36,647 bases of DNA from Streptomyces scabichelini (GCF_011045015.1 NZ_JAAKZY010000100.1:1-36647); one strand, 5' to 3'. Shown: positions 15,027 through 23,007, counted from the stretch's first letter. A program made the numbers and translations. Notes: generated by a model from the sequence alone, not told the origin.

Positions 15027-15770
15027 ATGCCCCATATCTTCATCAACTACCGCACCGGCGACGGCGAACAGGTCGCCACGACGCTGGACAGCGTCCTCAA
15101 AGCGCGGTTCGGAAAGGAGCGGATCTACCGCGCCAGCCGGTCGATCGCCCCGGGGGCTTTCTTCGACGACGACCTGATACGCAACGTGCGGCGCACCGGT
15201 GTGCTGCTCGCCGTCATGGGTCCGGGCTGGGCTGCACATCCGGCGTTGCGGCGTGAGGACGACTGGGTCCGCAAGGAGATCCTTGAGGCGTTACGGTGCG
15301 GTATCCCCGTGATCCCCGTCCTCGTCGGCCGACGCACCGAGCGTCCCACGAAGGCCGATCTGCCCGAGCCGCTGGCCCGCATCGCCGACTGCCAGTCCCT
15401 GCGCTACGACCACCAGAATCACGACACCGATGTGCAGCGCATCGGCGATGCCCTGGCCGACCAGGTCCCGGAGCTCGCAGCCGCTGATCGGGATGTCTCC
15501 GAAACTTCCGCGCCCGGGTCGGTGCGCAACACCGCACGGGACGTGCACGACAGCACCCTGCTCCAGACAGGCCCCGTCAATGGTGACGCCGCGATCAAGA
15601 CCAACGGTCCCCACAGCCCGATCCGTATCGGACCCGGCGACACGAATCACCACTCGGTGCACCAGGCCGGCGACGGCGCGAACTACGTGGCAGGGGGCAA
15701 CGAAGGCGGCATCCACCAGAACTTCGGAGCCTCGCCTCGGCGTGAGAGGCGCGAGGACGAAGAGCGGTGA
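15027..15770 (+). CDS. TIR-domain protein, predicted NAD+-cleaving effector
   Basis: A 247-residue protein with an N-terminal TIR fold (about 1-145). Visible TIR elements are the box FINYRTGD (5-12), the loop RASRSIAPGAFFDDDL (35-50), and WVRKEILEAL (80-89). Glu84 lies at the place of the catalytic glutamate of NADase TIR domains such as SARM1 (WVHKEI). TIR effectors degrade or cyclise NAD+ in immunity. Residues about 165-240 form an unusual Gly/Asn/His-rich tail (for example HQAGDGANYVAGGNEGGIHQ) with no recognised domain, perhaps an oligomerisation or ligand module. Codon 89 is TTA. The ATG is preceded by AAAGG at ten bases, 41 bp after the XRE gene, and the stop overlaps the next start in GTGA. 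Catalytic activity is inferred, not shown. Confidence 0.88.
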   Translation: MPHIFINYRTGDGEQVATTLDSVLKARFGKERIYRASRSIAPGAFFDDDLIRNVRRTGVLLAVMGPGWAAHPALRREDDWVRKEILEALRCGIPVIPVLVGRRTERPTKADLPEPLARIADCQSLRYDHQNHDTDVQRIGDALADQVPELAAADRDVSETSAPGSVRNTARDVHDSTLLQTGPVNGDAAIKTNGPHSPIRIGPGDTNHHSVHQAGDGANYVAGGNEGGIHQNFGASPRRERREDEER

Positions 15771-17740
15771 ACGACAACTCCCGCTTCCCGCCCACGGATT
15801 CCGGAGACTCACCGCCCACGGGCTTTCGCGACTTGTACCGGACCAACATCAACATCTCATCGGGCGCGCAGTCCGACGACCCTCTGCTCACGCGCCCCGC
15901 GTCGCCCCGCCGGGTGGCCGAAGCCGAGCTGCGCCGTCTCCAGCAACGCTTCGCCCGTCCTCCCGGCATCAATACGGCCTACGACACGCTGGAAAGGGAA
16001 CGCACGGTCTTCCTCCGTGGTGCCGCGGGCAGCGGCAGGAGTTCCGCCGCCCGTGTCCTGCTACGCGAACTGCCCCACGGTGTGGGGACGTACCACGAAC
16101 TCGGCCCCGAACCCGAGGAGGACCTCTCCCCGGAGTTCATCGGGGAGGAGGACCGCATGCTGCTGGACCTTTCGGCAGTGGACCAAGAGCAGTGGAAGCG
16201 CGTCCACGAGCGGCTTTTCGACTTTCGCAAGGAGCTCGTCGACAAGCGGGCTTACCTGGCCGTCGTGCTGCCGCAGCCGTACGAGAGTCAACTGGCCGAG
16301 GATTTCCTGCCCTTGCGCGGGACCGTCAACCGCCCGGACGGCCTGGAAGTCCTCGTCCGCCATCTGCGCGCGGCCGGCATCGACACCCGCCGGTGCTGGC
16401 CGGCTCCGGCGTTCCTGCTCCGCCATCTCGACACGCAACCGCCCATAAGGGAGCTGGCGCGGCTGGCCGATCTCGTCCGGGAGGCGTGGGAGGCGTGCCA
16501 TCGGAGCGGGGAGTTCGCCGACTGGTGCACGCAGGCTCTCGCAGAGCACACCGACCGTTCCGCGGAAGTCGAGGTCTTCTTTCCACAGGTACGCAAAGGC
16601 CCACAACGCGCGCTGCTGCTGACGGCCGCTCTGCTGCACGACGCGTCGGCCGACGCTGTGCACCGGGCGACCATGGTCCTCCAGGAGGTCCAGGAGATCC
16701 CGAAGGACGTCCGCCCGGCTCTGCAGCACAATGGCCTGAACGAGCGTCTGAAGAAGGTCGGGGCCGGCGTCGGCCGCACTTCTGCTGTCCGTTTCGAGAC
16801 ACCCGGCTTCGACCGGGCCGTTCGTCGGTACTTCTGGGTGAACTTGCCCGACCTCCGGCCTTCGCTGCAGGTCTGGCTGACCCGGGTGCTGAGCCTGCAC
16901 GACCTCACCGACACCGACCGCGAGAACCTGGTGCTCCGCTTCACCCGGCTGTGCCTGGACACAGGTGGTACGGCGGAGCTGTTCAGGCTGGCAAAGAGCT
17001 GGACGGGAGCGGACGCAGACCAGATCCACCTGCGTGCGGCCGCCCAACTCCTCGGCGAGGGAGTCGGTAACGAGAAGACCGGCCAGGAATTCCGGTCGCA
17101 GATCTACGAGTGGTCGACGAAACAGCTCACGGACGGCCTGCGCCGGGCGCTCGTCGAAGTATGCGAGAAGGTCATGTCGGTGCACCATCCTCAGCAGGCC
17201 CTCGTACGTCTGCATCACATGGCCCGCCGCGAACCGGGCCCCGCTCGTCCGGCGCGCGATGCGCTGCTGCGCTCCGCCACGGAGGATCCCGGCCTCCAGC
17301 GCCGCCTGCTGTACCGGCTGGTCCACTACCGCTCTGCCGCGCACGAGCAGGCGGACATCGGTCTGTTCCTCGACCTCACCGAGCCGTCCCGGCTGCCGCG
17401 TGCCCTCCTGTCCGGCGCCTCGACACGTCGCTGGCTCACCAGTTGCTGGACCACCACCTTCGAGCGCGCGTCCGCCGACTACTGGCTTCGGTACACGAAG
17501 GCGTGGATCAACGCCGCGGACACGGCCGACACTCCGGGCGTCGCCAACCGGCTCCTCGACGTGCTGGTCGACGCGGCGGTGCCCCGCTACCAGGTCCTGA
17601 GCAGCCTCTATGCCACGGCACGCACGACCGCCTCCCGGGAACTCGCGGACGATCTGCTGCGGAGAGTCAACGAGGCACAGCGTCGATATCTGTCCTCTCC
17701 GACAAGCGCCGAGACCATCAAGGAGGCTGCCCGGCCATGA
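15767..17740 (+). CDS. Large P-loop-like protein with variant Walker A and helical C-terminal region
   Basis: A 657-residue protein I do not recognise as a named family. Residues 1-60 are polar and probably disordered. A nucleotide-binding-like segment follows: FLRGAAGSGRSSA (82-94) has the GxxGxGxS spacing of Walker A but Arg91 replaces the usual Lys. Hydrophobic strands MLLDLSAVD (131-139) and AYLAVVLP could correspond to Walker B or other core strands. From about residue 200 the sequence is Leu/Arg-rich and helical, like HEAT/TPR scaffolds. The layout resembles STAND-type NTPases that sense a signal and pass it to an effector, here possibly the TIR protein. The GTG start overlaps the TIR stop by 4 bp and the stop overlaps the next ATG by 4 bp. 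No TTA codon is present. Confidence 0.8.
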   Translation: MNDNSRFPPTDSGDSPPTGFRDLYRTNINISSGAQSDDPLLTRPASPRRVAEAELRRLQQRFARPPGINTAYDTLERERTVFLRGAAGSGRSSAARVLLRELPHGVGTYHELGPEPEEDLSPEFIGEEDRMLLDLSAVDQEQWKRVHERLFDFRKELVDKRAYLAVVLPQPYESQLAEDFLPLRGTVNRPDGLEVLVRHLRAAGIDTRRCWPAPAFLLRHLDTQPPIRELARLADLVREAWEACHRSGEFADWCTQALAEHTDRSAEVEVFFPQVRKGPQRALLLTAALLHDASADAVHRATMVLQEVQEIPKDVRPALQHNGLNERLKKVGAGVGRTSAVRFETPGFDRAVRRYFWVNLPDLRPSLQVWLTRVLSLHDLTDTDRENLVLRFTRLCLDTGGTAELFRLAKSWTGADADQIHLRAAAQLLGEGVGNEKTGQEFRSQIYEWSTKQLTDGLRRALVEVCEKVMSVHHPQQALVRLHHMARREPGPARPARDALLRSATEDPGLQRRLLYRLVHYRSAAHEQADIGLFLDLTEPSRLPRALLSGASTRRWLTSCWTTTFERASADYWLRYTKAWINAADTADTPGVANRLLDVLVDAAVPRYQVLSSLYATARTTASRELADDLLRRVNEAQRRYLSSPTSAETIKEAARP

Positions 17741-18792
17741 GTTCCGACCAGAAGACGGTTTCGGTCTTCCTCGCCCTGCTCAGCGAGCTGCTCGTGCTCA
17801 TCCTCGGGCTCGTGCTGGACTGGCCGGTGTGGGTGTTGGCCTCCGCTGTCGGCGTGGTTCTCCTGACGTGGACAATGGCGATGATCGCGGCGAAGCGGGC
17901 ACGGGCGCGGGTTCCGTTCCCGCCGGAGACCATCCCCCTCCAGCCCTGCCCGCCGGTCGAGCGTCGCGAGCTGTATGTCGAGCGCATCGCCCTGCCGAGT
18001 GCCGAACGCGACTACGACTTCCTCTTCTCGGCCACAGTCCGCTGGTGTCCGGCAGATCCGTCGGCCCGGAACCCGGTGATCAACCCCGGAGCACTGGCAG
18101 TCGACGCGATCCTGGCGCGGGCCCGCGAGGTGACGGCGACCCGCAAGCCGTTCAGAAGCTCCCTCGTCCAGCACGAACTCAGCGGTCGACTGGGAGTGAT
18201 GGAGACCGACCGGGAGGGGCATGTGCGCGCGATGGCGCTCGACGTCACCCTGGCCCTCTCGGAAGAGGACCAGACACGTCTGGACCGTCTCGCCGCCATC
18301 CGCAAGGACGAGGCCGTCTGGGAGCACCAGCGCAACTACGAGAAGAACAAGCGCAGGTACCTCGGAGACGACGTGCTCCAGAACACGGGCAGCGCCGTCG
18401 TCTGGTGGCTCGCCAAGAACGACGATCAAGTGGAGAAGACCGTCGAGGACATCGGGCTGCTGGCCCAGCTCTCCTCCGCCGCCAACAACGAGGAGGTCGC
18501 CGAGCCGTTCCGGCACTTAGTGGACGAGGCATTGCCCGAAGCTCCGGTAGCCGAGCCGGAGCCGGCGGAAACAGCTTCGGCCGACCCGGCCGACGTGTTC
18601 ACCGACTTCATGTGCCGCGTGGGATTGGCCCCCGGTAACGAAGAGGGCGTGATGCTGGCCGGACAGGTCGCGATGGCGGTCTCCTCCTGGGACGCGGATA
18701 CCGCCGCGGAAATACGCCGCCGCTTCATCGACCGCGCGACAATGGCCCATCCGAACGGCGGTGGGCCCGGTCACCCGGCGCCGGACGCCTGA
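17737..18792 (+). CDS. Membrane-anchored SPFH/band-7-like protein
   Basis: A 351-residue protein. Two N-terminal hydrophobic helices (about 8-27, VFLALLSELLVLILGLVL, and 30-51, PVWVLASAVGVVLLTWTM) form a membrane hairpin or anchor. The soluble part that follows begins RRELYVERIALPSAERDYDF and continues with FSATVRW and a charged helical stretch (RNYEKNKRRYLGDD, VVWWLAKNDDQVEK). This pattern looks like SPFH/band-7 proteins, which assemble at membranes, but the match is by eye. The C-terminal 80 residues are acidic and variable. AGGAGG lies ten bases before the ATG, which overlaps the preceding stop as ATGA. Codon 261 is TTA (18517-18519), so full-length product should need the bldA tRNA. It may place the TIR/P-loop proteins at the membrane; this is an inference from gene order. 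Confidence 0.75.
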   Translation: MSSDQKTVSVFLALLSELLVLILGLVLDWPVWVLASAVGVVLLTWTMAMIAAKRARARVPFPPETIPLQPCPPVERRELYVERIALPSAERDYDFLFSATVRWCPADPSARNPVINPGALAVDAILARAREVTATRKPFRSSLVQHELSGRLGVMETDREGHVRAMALDVTLALSEEDQTRLDRLAAIRKDEAVWEHQRNYEKNKRRYLGDDVLQNTGSAVVWWLAKNDDQVEKTVEDIGLLAQLSSAANNEEVAEPFRHLVDEALPEAPVAEPEPAETASADPADVFTDFMCRVGLAPGNEEGVMLAGQVAMAVSSWDADTAAEIRRRFIDRATMAHPNGGGPGHPAPDA

Positions 18793-18800
18793 TGCACGAT

Positions 18801-18830
18801 GGCCCGGCGTCCCATCAGGGACGCCGGGCC
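18801..18830. terminator. Strong bidirectional terminator between the TIR island and metK
   Basis: GGCCCGGCGTCCC (18801-18813) and its perfect complement (18818-18830) form a 13-bp stem with the loop ATCA. It lies eight bases after the stop of the membrane protein gene and 36 bp past the metK stop, so it can end transcripts from both sides. Confidence 0.85.
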
Positions 18831-18866
18831 TCGCGAAACCCGCGCAGTGCCTAGAGGAGTAGGGGC

Positions 18867-20075
18867 CTACAGCCCCACAGCCGCCCGAAGCGCGTCCACC
18901 CGGTCGGTGCGCTCCCAAGTGAAGTCGTCCAGCGCCCGCCCGAAGTGACCGTACGCCGCGGTCTGCGCGTAGATCGGGCGCAGCAGGTCGAGGTCGCGGA
19001 TGATCGCGGCGGGGCGGAGGTCGAAGACCTCGCTGATCGCCTTTTCGATCTTCTCGGCGTCGATCTTGGCGGTGCCGAAGGTCTCGACGAAGAGACCGAC
19101 CGGCTCGGCCTTGCCGATGGCGTAGGCGACCTGGACCTCGCAGCGGGTGGCGAGGCCGGCCGCTACGACGTTCTTGGCGACCCAGCGCATCGCGTACGCG
19201 GCCGAACGGTCCACCTTGGACGGGTCCTTGCCGGAGAAGGCGCCGCCGCCGTGGCGGGCCATGCCGCCGTACGTGTCGATGATGATCTTGCGGCCGGTCA
19301 GACCGGCGTCACCCATCGGGCCGCCGATCTCGAAGCGGCCGGTGGGGTTCACCAGCAGACGGTAGCCCTCGGTGTCCAGCTTGATGCCGTCGTCCAGCAG
19401 GGCCTTGAGCTCCGGCTCGACCACGAACTCGCGGATGTCGGGGGCCAGGAGCGAGTCCAGGTCGATGTCCTGGGCGTGCTGCGAGGAGACGACCACCGTG
19501 TCGAGGCGGACGGCCTTGTCGCCGTCGTACTCGATGGTGACCTGCGTCTTGCCGTCCGGACGCAGGTAGGGGATCGTCCCGTTCTTGCGGACCTCGGAGA
19601 GGCGCTTGGACAGACGGTGCGCCAGGTGGATCGGCAGCGGCATCAACTCGGGCGTCTCGTCGGTCGCGTAACCGAACATCAGGCCCTGGTCGCCCGCGCC
19701 CTGCTTGTCCAGCTCGTCCTCGTCGCCCTCGACACGCGTCTCGTACGCCGTGTCGACGCCTTGCGCGATGTCCGGGGACTGAGCGCCGATCGACACCGAC
19801 ACACCACAGGAGGCGCCGTCGAAGCCCTTCTTCGAGGAGTCGTAACCGATCTCGAGGATCTTGTCGCGCACCAGCTGCGCGATCGGGGCGTACGCCTTGG
19901 TCGTGACCTCGCCGGCCACGTGCACGAGGCCGGTCGTGATCAGCGTCTCCACGGCGACCCGGGACTTCGGGTCCTCGCGCAGAAGCGCATCGAGAATGGT
20001 GTCGCTGATCTGGTCAGCGATCTTGTCGGGGTGACCTTCGGTCACAGACTCCGAGGTGAACAGACGACGGGACAC
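18867..20075 (-). CDS. metK: S-adenosylmethionine synthetase
   Basis: A 402-residue MetK that makes SAM from methionine and ATP, supplying methyl groups for metabolism and antibiotics. Family motifs are clear: SESVTEGHPDKIADQ near the N-terminus with the ATP-binding His, GAGDQGLMFGYA in the middle, and GGGAFSGKDPSKVDRSAAY with the phosphate-binding loop. The length is normal. The start is a GTG at 20075, with AGGGAG four bases upstream. It is transcribed alone after a 326-bp upstream region containing duplicated units at 20275-20423. In this genome the next gene downstream is the TIR island on the opposite strand, where S. coelicolor has priA directly. Confidence 0.97.
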   Translation of the reverse strand: MSRRLFTSESVTEGHPDKIADQISDTILDALLREDPKSRVAVETLITTGLVHVAGEVTTKAYAPIAQLVRDKILEIGYDSSKKGFDGASCGVSVSIGAQSPDIAQGVDTAYETRVEGDEDELDKQGAGDQGLMFGYATDETPELMPLPIHLAHRLSKRLSEVRKNGTIPYLRPDGKTQVTIEYDGDKAVRLDTVVVSSQHAQDIDLDSLLAPDIREFVVEPELKALLDDGIKLDTEGYRLLVNPTGRFEIGGPMGDAGLTGRKIIIDTYGGMARHGGGAFSGKDPSKVDRSAAYAMRWVAKNVVAAGLATRCEVQVAYAIGKAEPVGLFVETFGTAKIDAEKIEKAISEVFDLRPAAIIRDLDLLRPIYAQTAAYGHFGRALDDFTWERTDRVDALRAAVGL

Positions 20076-20274
20076 AACGCTCCCTGGGGTTGCAGCGGCT
20101 GCTGGCTGATCATTGGTGGACGGATCGGGGGCTGCGCCCGCTGTCGTCCGGGGTTAGTTTATCGGTCACGCCCGGCCGCGGGTCTACCCCGTCTCGCGAC
20201 TCGGGAGAGCTGTGACCTGCGGCACAGGCATTCTGCCCAGCGACACTAGGTCTCCGGCAGTCGCTCACGCACGA

Positions 20275-20423
20275 ATTCGCCGGTTTTGAGGGGCCCGATT
20301 CGACGGTCTTGAGGACCCGGCGGAACGCCTGATGAAGCGAATGAGACATTCACTCCGGAACGCACTCCGCAACGAATGGGACATTCACTCCAGGCGGTGC
20401 GTCACGCCAGGCGGTGCGTCACG
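20275..20423. repeat. Three pairs of duplicated units between coaBC and metK
   Basis: Pair one is ATTCGnCGGTnTTGAGG (20275-20291 and 20298-20314), period 23. Pair two is CGAATG(A/G)GACATTCACTCC (20338-20356 and 20373-20391), period 35; each copy holds the dyad GAATG-nGA-CATTC. Pair three is CAGGCGGTGCGTCACG (20391-20406 and 20408-20423), period 17; the second copy is the 3' end of coaBC, and the first copy duplicates it. The rest of the 326-bp region shows no gene; a weak minus-strand promoter (TAGACC and GATAAA near 20160-20190) may serve metK. Confidence 0.65.
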
Positions 20424-21604
20424 AGATCCCACACCGTCTCCGCCAGAGCTTCCTTGGGCCCGTACGGTACGGGAGTCTCGCTGCCGTCGGCGCCGAGCAC
20501 GATCGCCTCGTTCTCCTCCGAGCCGAAGGTCTTGCGTTCCCCCACCTCGTTCACCACGAGGAGATCGCACCCCTTGCGCTCCAGCTTCGTCCGCCCGTTG
20601 ACCAGGACGTCGTCCGTCTCGGCGGCGAAGCCGACGATCACCTGGCCGGAGCGGGCGCGCTCGGTGGAAATCTCGGCGAGGATGTCCGGATTGCGGACCA
20701 GGGTGATCGGTTCCGGGTCCTGGCTGTCCTTCTTCTTGATCTTTCCGGCCGCGTACACCGCAGGGCGGAAGTCGGCGACGGCGGCCGCCATCACCACCGC
20801 GTCGGCGTCCGCGGCGGCCTTCAGCACCGCCTCACGCAGCTGCACGGCCGTGCCGACCGGCACCACGTCCACGCCCGCCGGGTCCGGCAGCGCGGTGTTC
20901 GCGGCGATCAGCGTGACCCGGGCGCCCCGGGCCGCCGCCGTGCGCGCGAGGGCGTACCCCTGCTTGCCGGAGGAGCGGTTGCCGAGGAAGCGGACGGGGT
21001 CGAGCGGCTCGCGCGTGCCACCGGCGCTGACCACGACATGGCGGCCCGCCAGATCGGGGACCACGGCCCCGCGCGCCAGCACCCGGCGGCAGACCTCGAA
21101 GATCTCCCCGGGCTCCGGCAGTCGGCCCTTGCCCGTGTCGACGCCCGTCAGGCGGCCCACTGCGGGCTCGATGACGACGGCGCCACGGCGGCGCAGCGTC
21201 GCGACGTTCTCCTGTGTGGCCGGGTGTTCCCACATCTCGGTGTGCATGGCGGGGGCGAGGACCACCGGACAGCGGGCGGTGAGCAGGGTGTTGGTCAGCA
21301 GGTCGTCGGCCAGGCCGTGCGCCGCCTTCGCCAGCATGTCCGCGGTGGCGGGGGCGACGACCACCAGGTCGGCCTCCTGGCCGATGCGGACGTGCGGGAC
21401 CTCGTGCACATCGGACCAGACCTCCGTCGAGACGGGATGCCCGGAGAGCGCGGACCAGGTCGCCGCGCCGACGAAGTGGAGCGCCGACTCGGTCGGTACG
21501 ACGCGGACGTCATGCCCTGATTCGGTCAGCCGGCGCAGCAGCTCGCACGCCTTGTACGCGGCGATGCCGCCGCTGACCCCCAGCACGACCTTCGGCTTGT
21601 CCAC
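20402..21604 (-). CDS. coaBC: Bifunctional phosphopantothenoylcysteine decarboxylase/synthetase
   Basis: A 400-residue CoaBC (Dfp) that joins cysteine to phosphopantothenate and decarboxylates the product in coenzyme A synthesis. The N-terminal flavin-binding CoaC half has VVLGVSGGIAAYKACELLRR, a His in SALHFVGAATWSALSG, and PAMHTEMWEHPATQENV. The C-terminal CoaB half has SAGGTREPLDPVRFLGNRSS and the Lys-rich loop KIKKKDSQDP. The GTG at 21604 has GGGGAG about five bases upstream; an ATG at 21640 would extend the protein without support. It lies downstream of rpoZ on the same strand, with a strong hairpin between them. Confidence 0.95.
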   Translation of the reverse strand: MDKPKVVLGVSGGIAAYKACELLRRLTESGHDVRVVPTESALHFVGAATWSALSGHPVSTEVWSDVHEVPHVRIGQEADLVVVAPATADMLAKAAHGLADDLLTNTLLTARCPVVLAPAMHTEMWEHPATQENVATLRRRGAVVIEPAVGRLTGVDTGKGRLPEPGEIFEVCRRVLARGAVVPDLAGRHVVVSAGGTREPLDPVRFLGNRSSGKQGYALARTAAARGARVTLIAANTALPDPAGVDVVPVGTAVQLREAVLKAAADADAVVMAAAVADFRPAVYAAGKIKKKDSQDPEPITLVRNPDILAEISTERARSGQVIVGFAAETDDVLVNGRTKLERKGCDLLVVNEVGERKTFGSEENEAIVLGADGSETPVPYGPKEALAETVWDLVTHRLA

Positions 21605-21662
21605 CGTTTCTCCCCGGGCTCGGCTCGCCTGCGCATGCAAACGTGTATGTACTCATGACACA

Positions 21663-21697
21663 CCACAGGCCCGACAGCCGGGCTGCCGGGCCTGTGG
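21663..21697. terminator. Hairpin between rpoZ and coaBC
   Basis: CCACAGGCCCG (21663-21673) and CGGGCCTGTGG (21687-21697) form a perfect 11-bp stem; the loop can pair further (CAGCC with GGCTG). It lies 43 bp past the rpoZ stop and 58 bp before the coaBC start, so it may end or attenuate transcription from rpoZ into coaBC. Confidence 0.65.
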
Positions 21698-21740
21698 AAA
21701 AGCCTGCTGCAATCTGCAGATATTACTTACTGTGCGCTAC

Positions 21741-22013
21741 TTACTGCGCCGGGCCCTCAACGGCCTCGGAGGTCAGCAGACCCGCGTTGATCTCACGCAG
21801 GGCGATCGAGAGCGGCTTCTCGTGGACGTGCGTGTCCACGAGCGGACCGACGTACTCGAGAAGGCCCTCGCCGAGCTGCGAGTAGTACGCGTTGATCTGA
21901 CGGGCCCGCTTGGCCGCGTAGATCACGAGGCTGTACTTCGAGTCGGTGGCCTCGAGGAGCTCGTCGATCGGCGGGTTGATGATGCCCTCGGGCGCGGTCA
22001 TGGAAGAGGACAC
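21741..22013 (-). CDS. rpoZ: RNA polymerase omega subunit
   Basis: A 90-residue omega subunit, which helps assemble RNA polymerase by holding the beta-prime subunit. The core reads IDELLEATDSKYSLVIYAAKR, followed by ARQINAYYSQLGEGLLEYVG, as in other Streptomyces. The GTG at 22013 is preferred because GGAAGG lies six bases upstream; the ATG at 22001 has no ribosome site. It follows gmk by 38 bp and is probably co-transcribed with it. Confidence 0.96.
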   Translation of the reverse strand: MSSSMTAPEGIINPPIDELLEATDSKYSLVIYAAKRARQINAYYSQLGEGLLEYVGPLVDTHVHEKPLSIALREINAGLLTSEAVEGPAQ

Positions 22014-22051
22014 GCTCTACCTTCCGAAAGGTGGGATGAGATCGAAAACGA

Positions 22052-22645
22052 TCACACTACGTCCATCAAGACTAGCAGCTCACGCGCCACATCCTCGACG
22101 GAGGTGTTGACCAGGGTGATGTCGAACTCCGACTCGGCCGCCAGCTCGATCTTCGCGGCGGCCAGCCGGCGCTCGATCACCTCGGGCGGCTCGGTGCCCC
22201 GCCCGGTGAGTCTGCGCACCAGCTCCTCCCAGGAAGGAGGAGCCAGGAACACCAGCTGGGCTTCCGGCATCGACTCGCGGACCAGGCGCGCGCCCTGGAG
22301 GTCGATCTCCAGCAGGACGGGCTCGCCTGCCTCCAGCCGCTGCAGCACGGCACCCCGTGGGGTCCCGTAGCGGTTGCCGGCGAACTCCGCCCATTCGAGA
22401 AGCTCGCCGTTGGCGATCAGCTTGTCCATCTCCTCGTCGCTGACGAAGAAGTACTGGACGCCATGCCTCTCACCGGGGCGCGGTTTGCGGGTCGTCGCCG
22501 ACACCGAGAGCCAGACCTCGGGGTGTTCCTTGCGCATATGAGCGACGACCGTGCTCTTGCCGACCCCTGAGGGGCCGGAGAGCACGGTCAGCCGCGGACG
22601 TGATTCCGGGGGTACGGGGGTCGTCCCCCGGGATGTTGCAGCCAT
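22052..22645 (-). CDS. gmk: Guanylate kinase
   Basis: A 197-residue guanylate kinase that phosphorylates GMP to GDP. The P-loop is LSGPSGVGKST (22-32), followed by the GMP-binding segment SVSATTRKPRPGERHGVQYF, the segment LLEWAEFAGNRYGTP and the core LLEIDLQGA. The first 17 residues are a short polar extension that varies between species. The ATG at 22645 lies 38 bp after the sIHF stop, and rpoZ follows closely, giving an sIHF-gmk-rpoZ cluster as in other Streptomyces. Confidence 0.96.
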   Translation of the reverse strand: MAATSRGTTPVPPESRPRLTVLSGPSGVGKSTVVAHMRKEHPEVWLSVSATTRKPRPGERHGVQYFFVSDEEMDKLIANGELLEWAEFAGNRYGTPRGAVLQRLEAGEPVLLEIDLQGARLVRESMPEAQLVFLAPPSWEELVRRLTGRGTEPPEVIERRLAAAKIELAAESEFDITLVNTSVEDVARELLVLMDVV

Positions 22646-22683
22646 GCAGCGATTATCCAGGTTCTCAGGAGTGCCCGAGAACG

Positions 22684-23007
22684 TCAGGCGGCACCGCCGC
22701 CGAACTCGCGCTCAAGAGACGCGATCTGGTTGGAGCCGAGGCCACGCACACGGCGGCTCTCGGAGATCCCGAGTCGCTCCATGATCTGCTTGGCGCGGAC
22801 CTTGCCCACGCCCGGCAGGGACTCCAGGAGAGCGGAGACCTTCATCTTGCCGATGACGTCGTTCTCCTGGCCCTGCTTGATGACCTCGTGAAGGGAGGCG
22901 CCGGAGTGCTTGAGTCGATTCTTGACCTCGGCCCGCTCCCGGCGAGCCGCGGCGGCCTTTTCGAGCGCGGCTGCGCGCTGTTCAGGGGTAAGGGGCGGAA
23001 GAGCCAC
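22684..23007 (-). CDS. Streptomyces integration host factor sIHF
   Basis: A 107-residue basic nucleoid protein matching sIHF of Streptomyces and mIHF of mycobacteria, which bind and shape DNA, influence topoisomerase activity and affect development and antibiotic production. An N-terminal long helix (LTPEQRAAALEKAAAARRER) precedes a helix-two turns-helix region with LESLPGVGKVRAKQIMERLG, the DNA-contacting part. The GTG at 23007 fits the known N-terminus ALPPLTPEQR and has GAGG ten bases upstream; a longer frame opens at 23070 but is not conserved as far as I recall. It is the first gene of the sIHF-gmk-rpoZ group, after a 289-bp gap from pyrF. Confidence 0.95.
   Translation of the reverse strand: MALPPLTPEQRAAALEKAAAARRERAEVKNRLKHSGASLHEVIKQGQENDVIGKMKVSALLESLPGVGKVRAKQIMERLGISESRRVRGLGSNQIASLEREFGGGAA

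Noticed and set aside
20076..20274. SAM riboswitch upstream of metK
   Set aside because: I saw no SAM-I type helices or K-turn pattern or terminator pair in the metK leader, and Streptomyces metK is not known to me to carry one.
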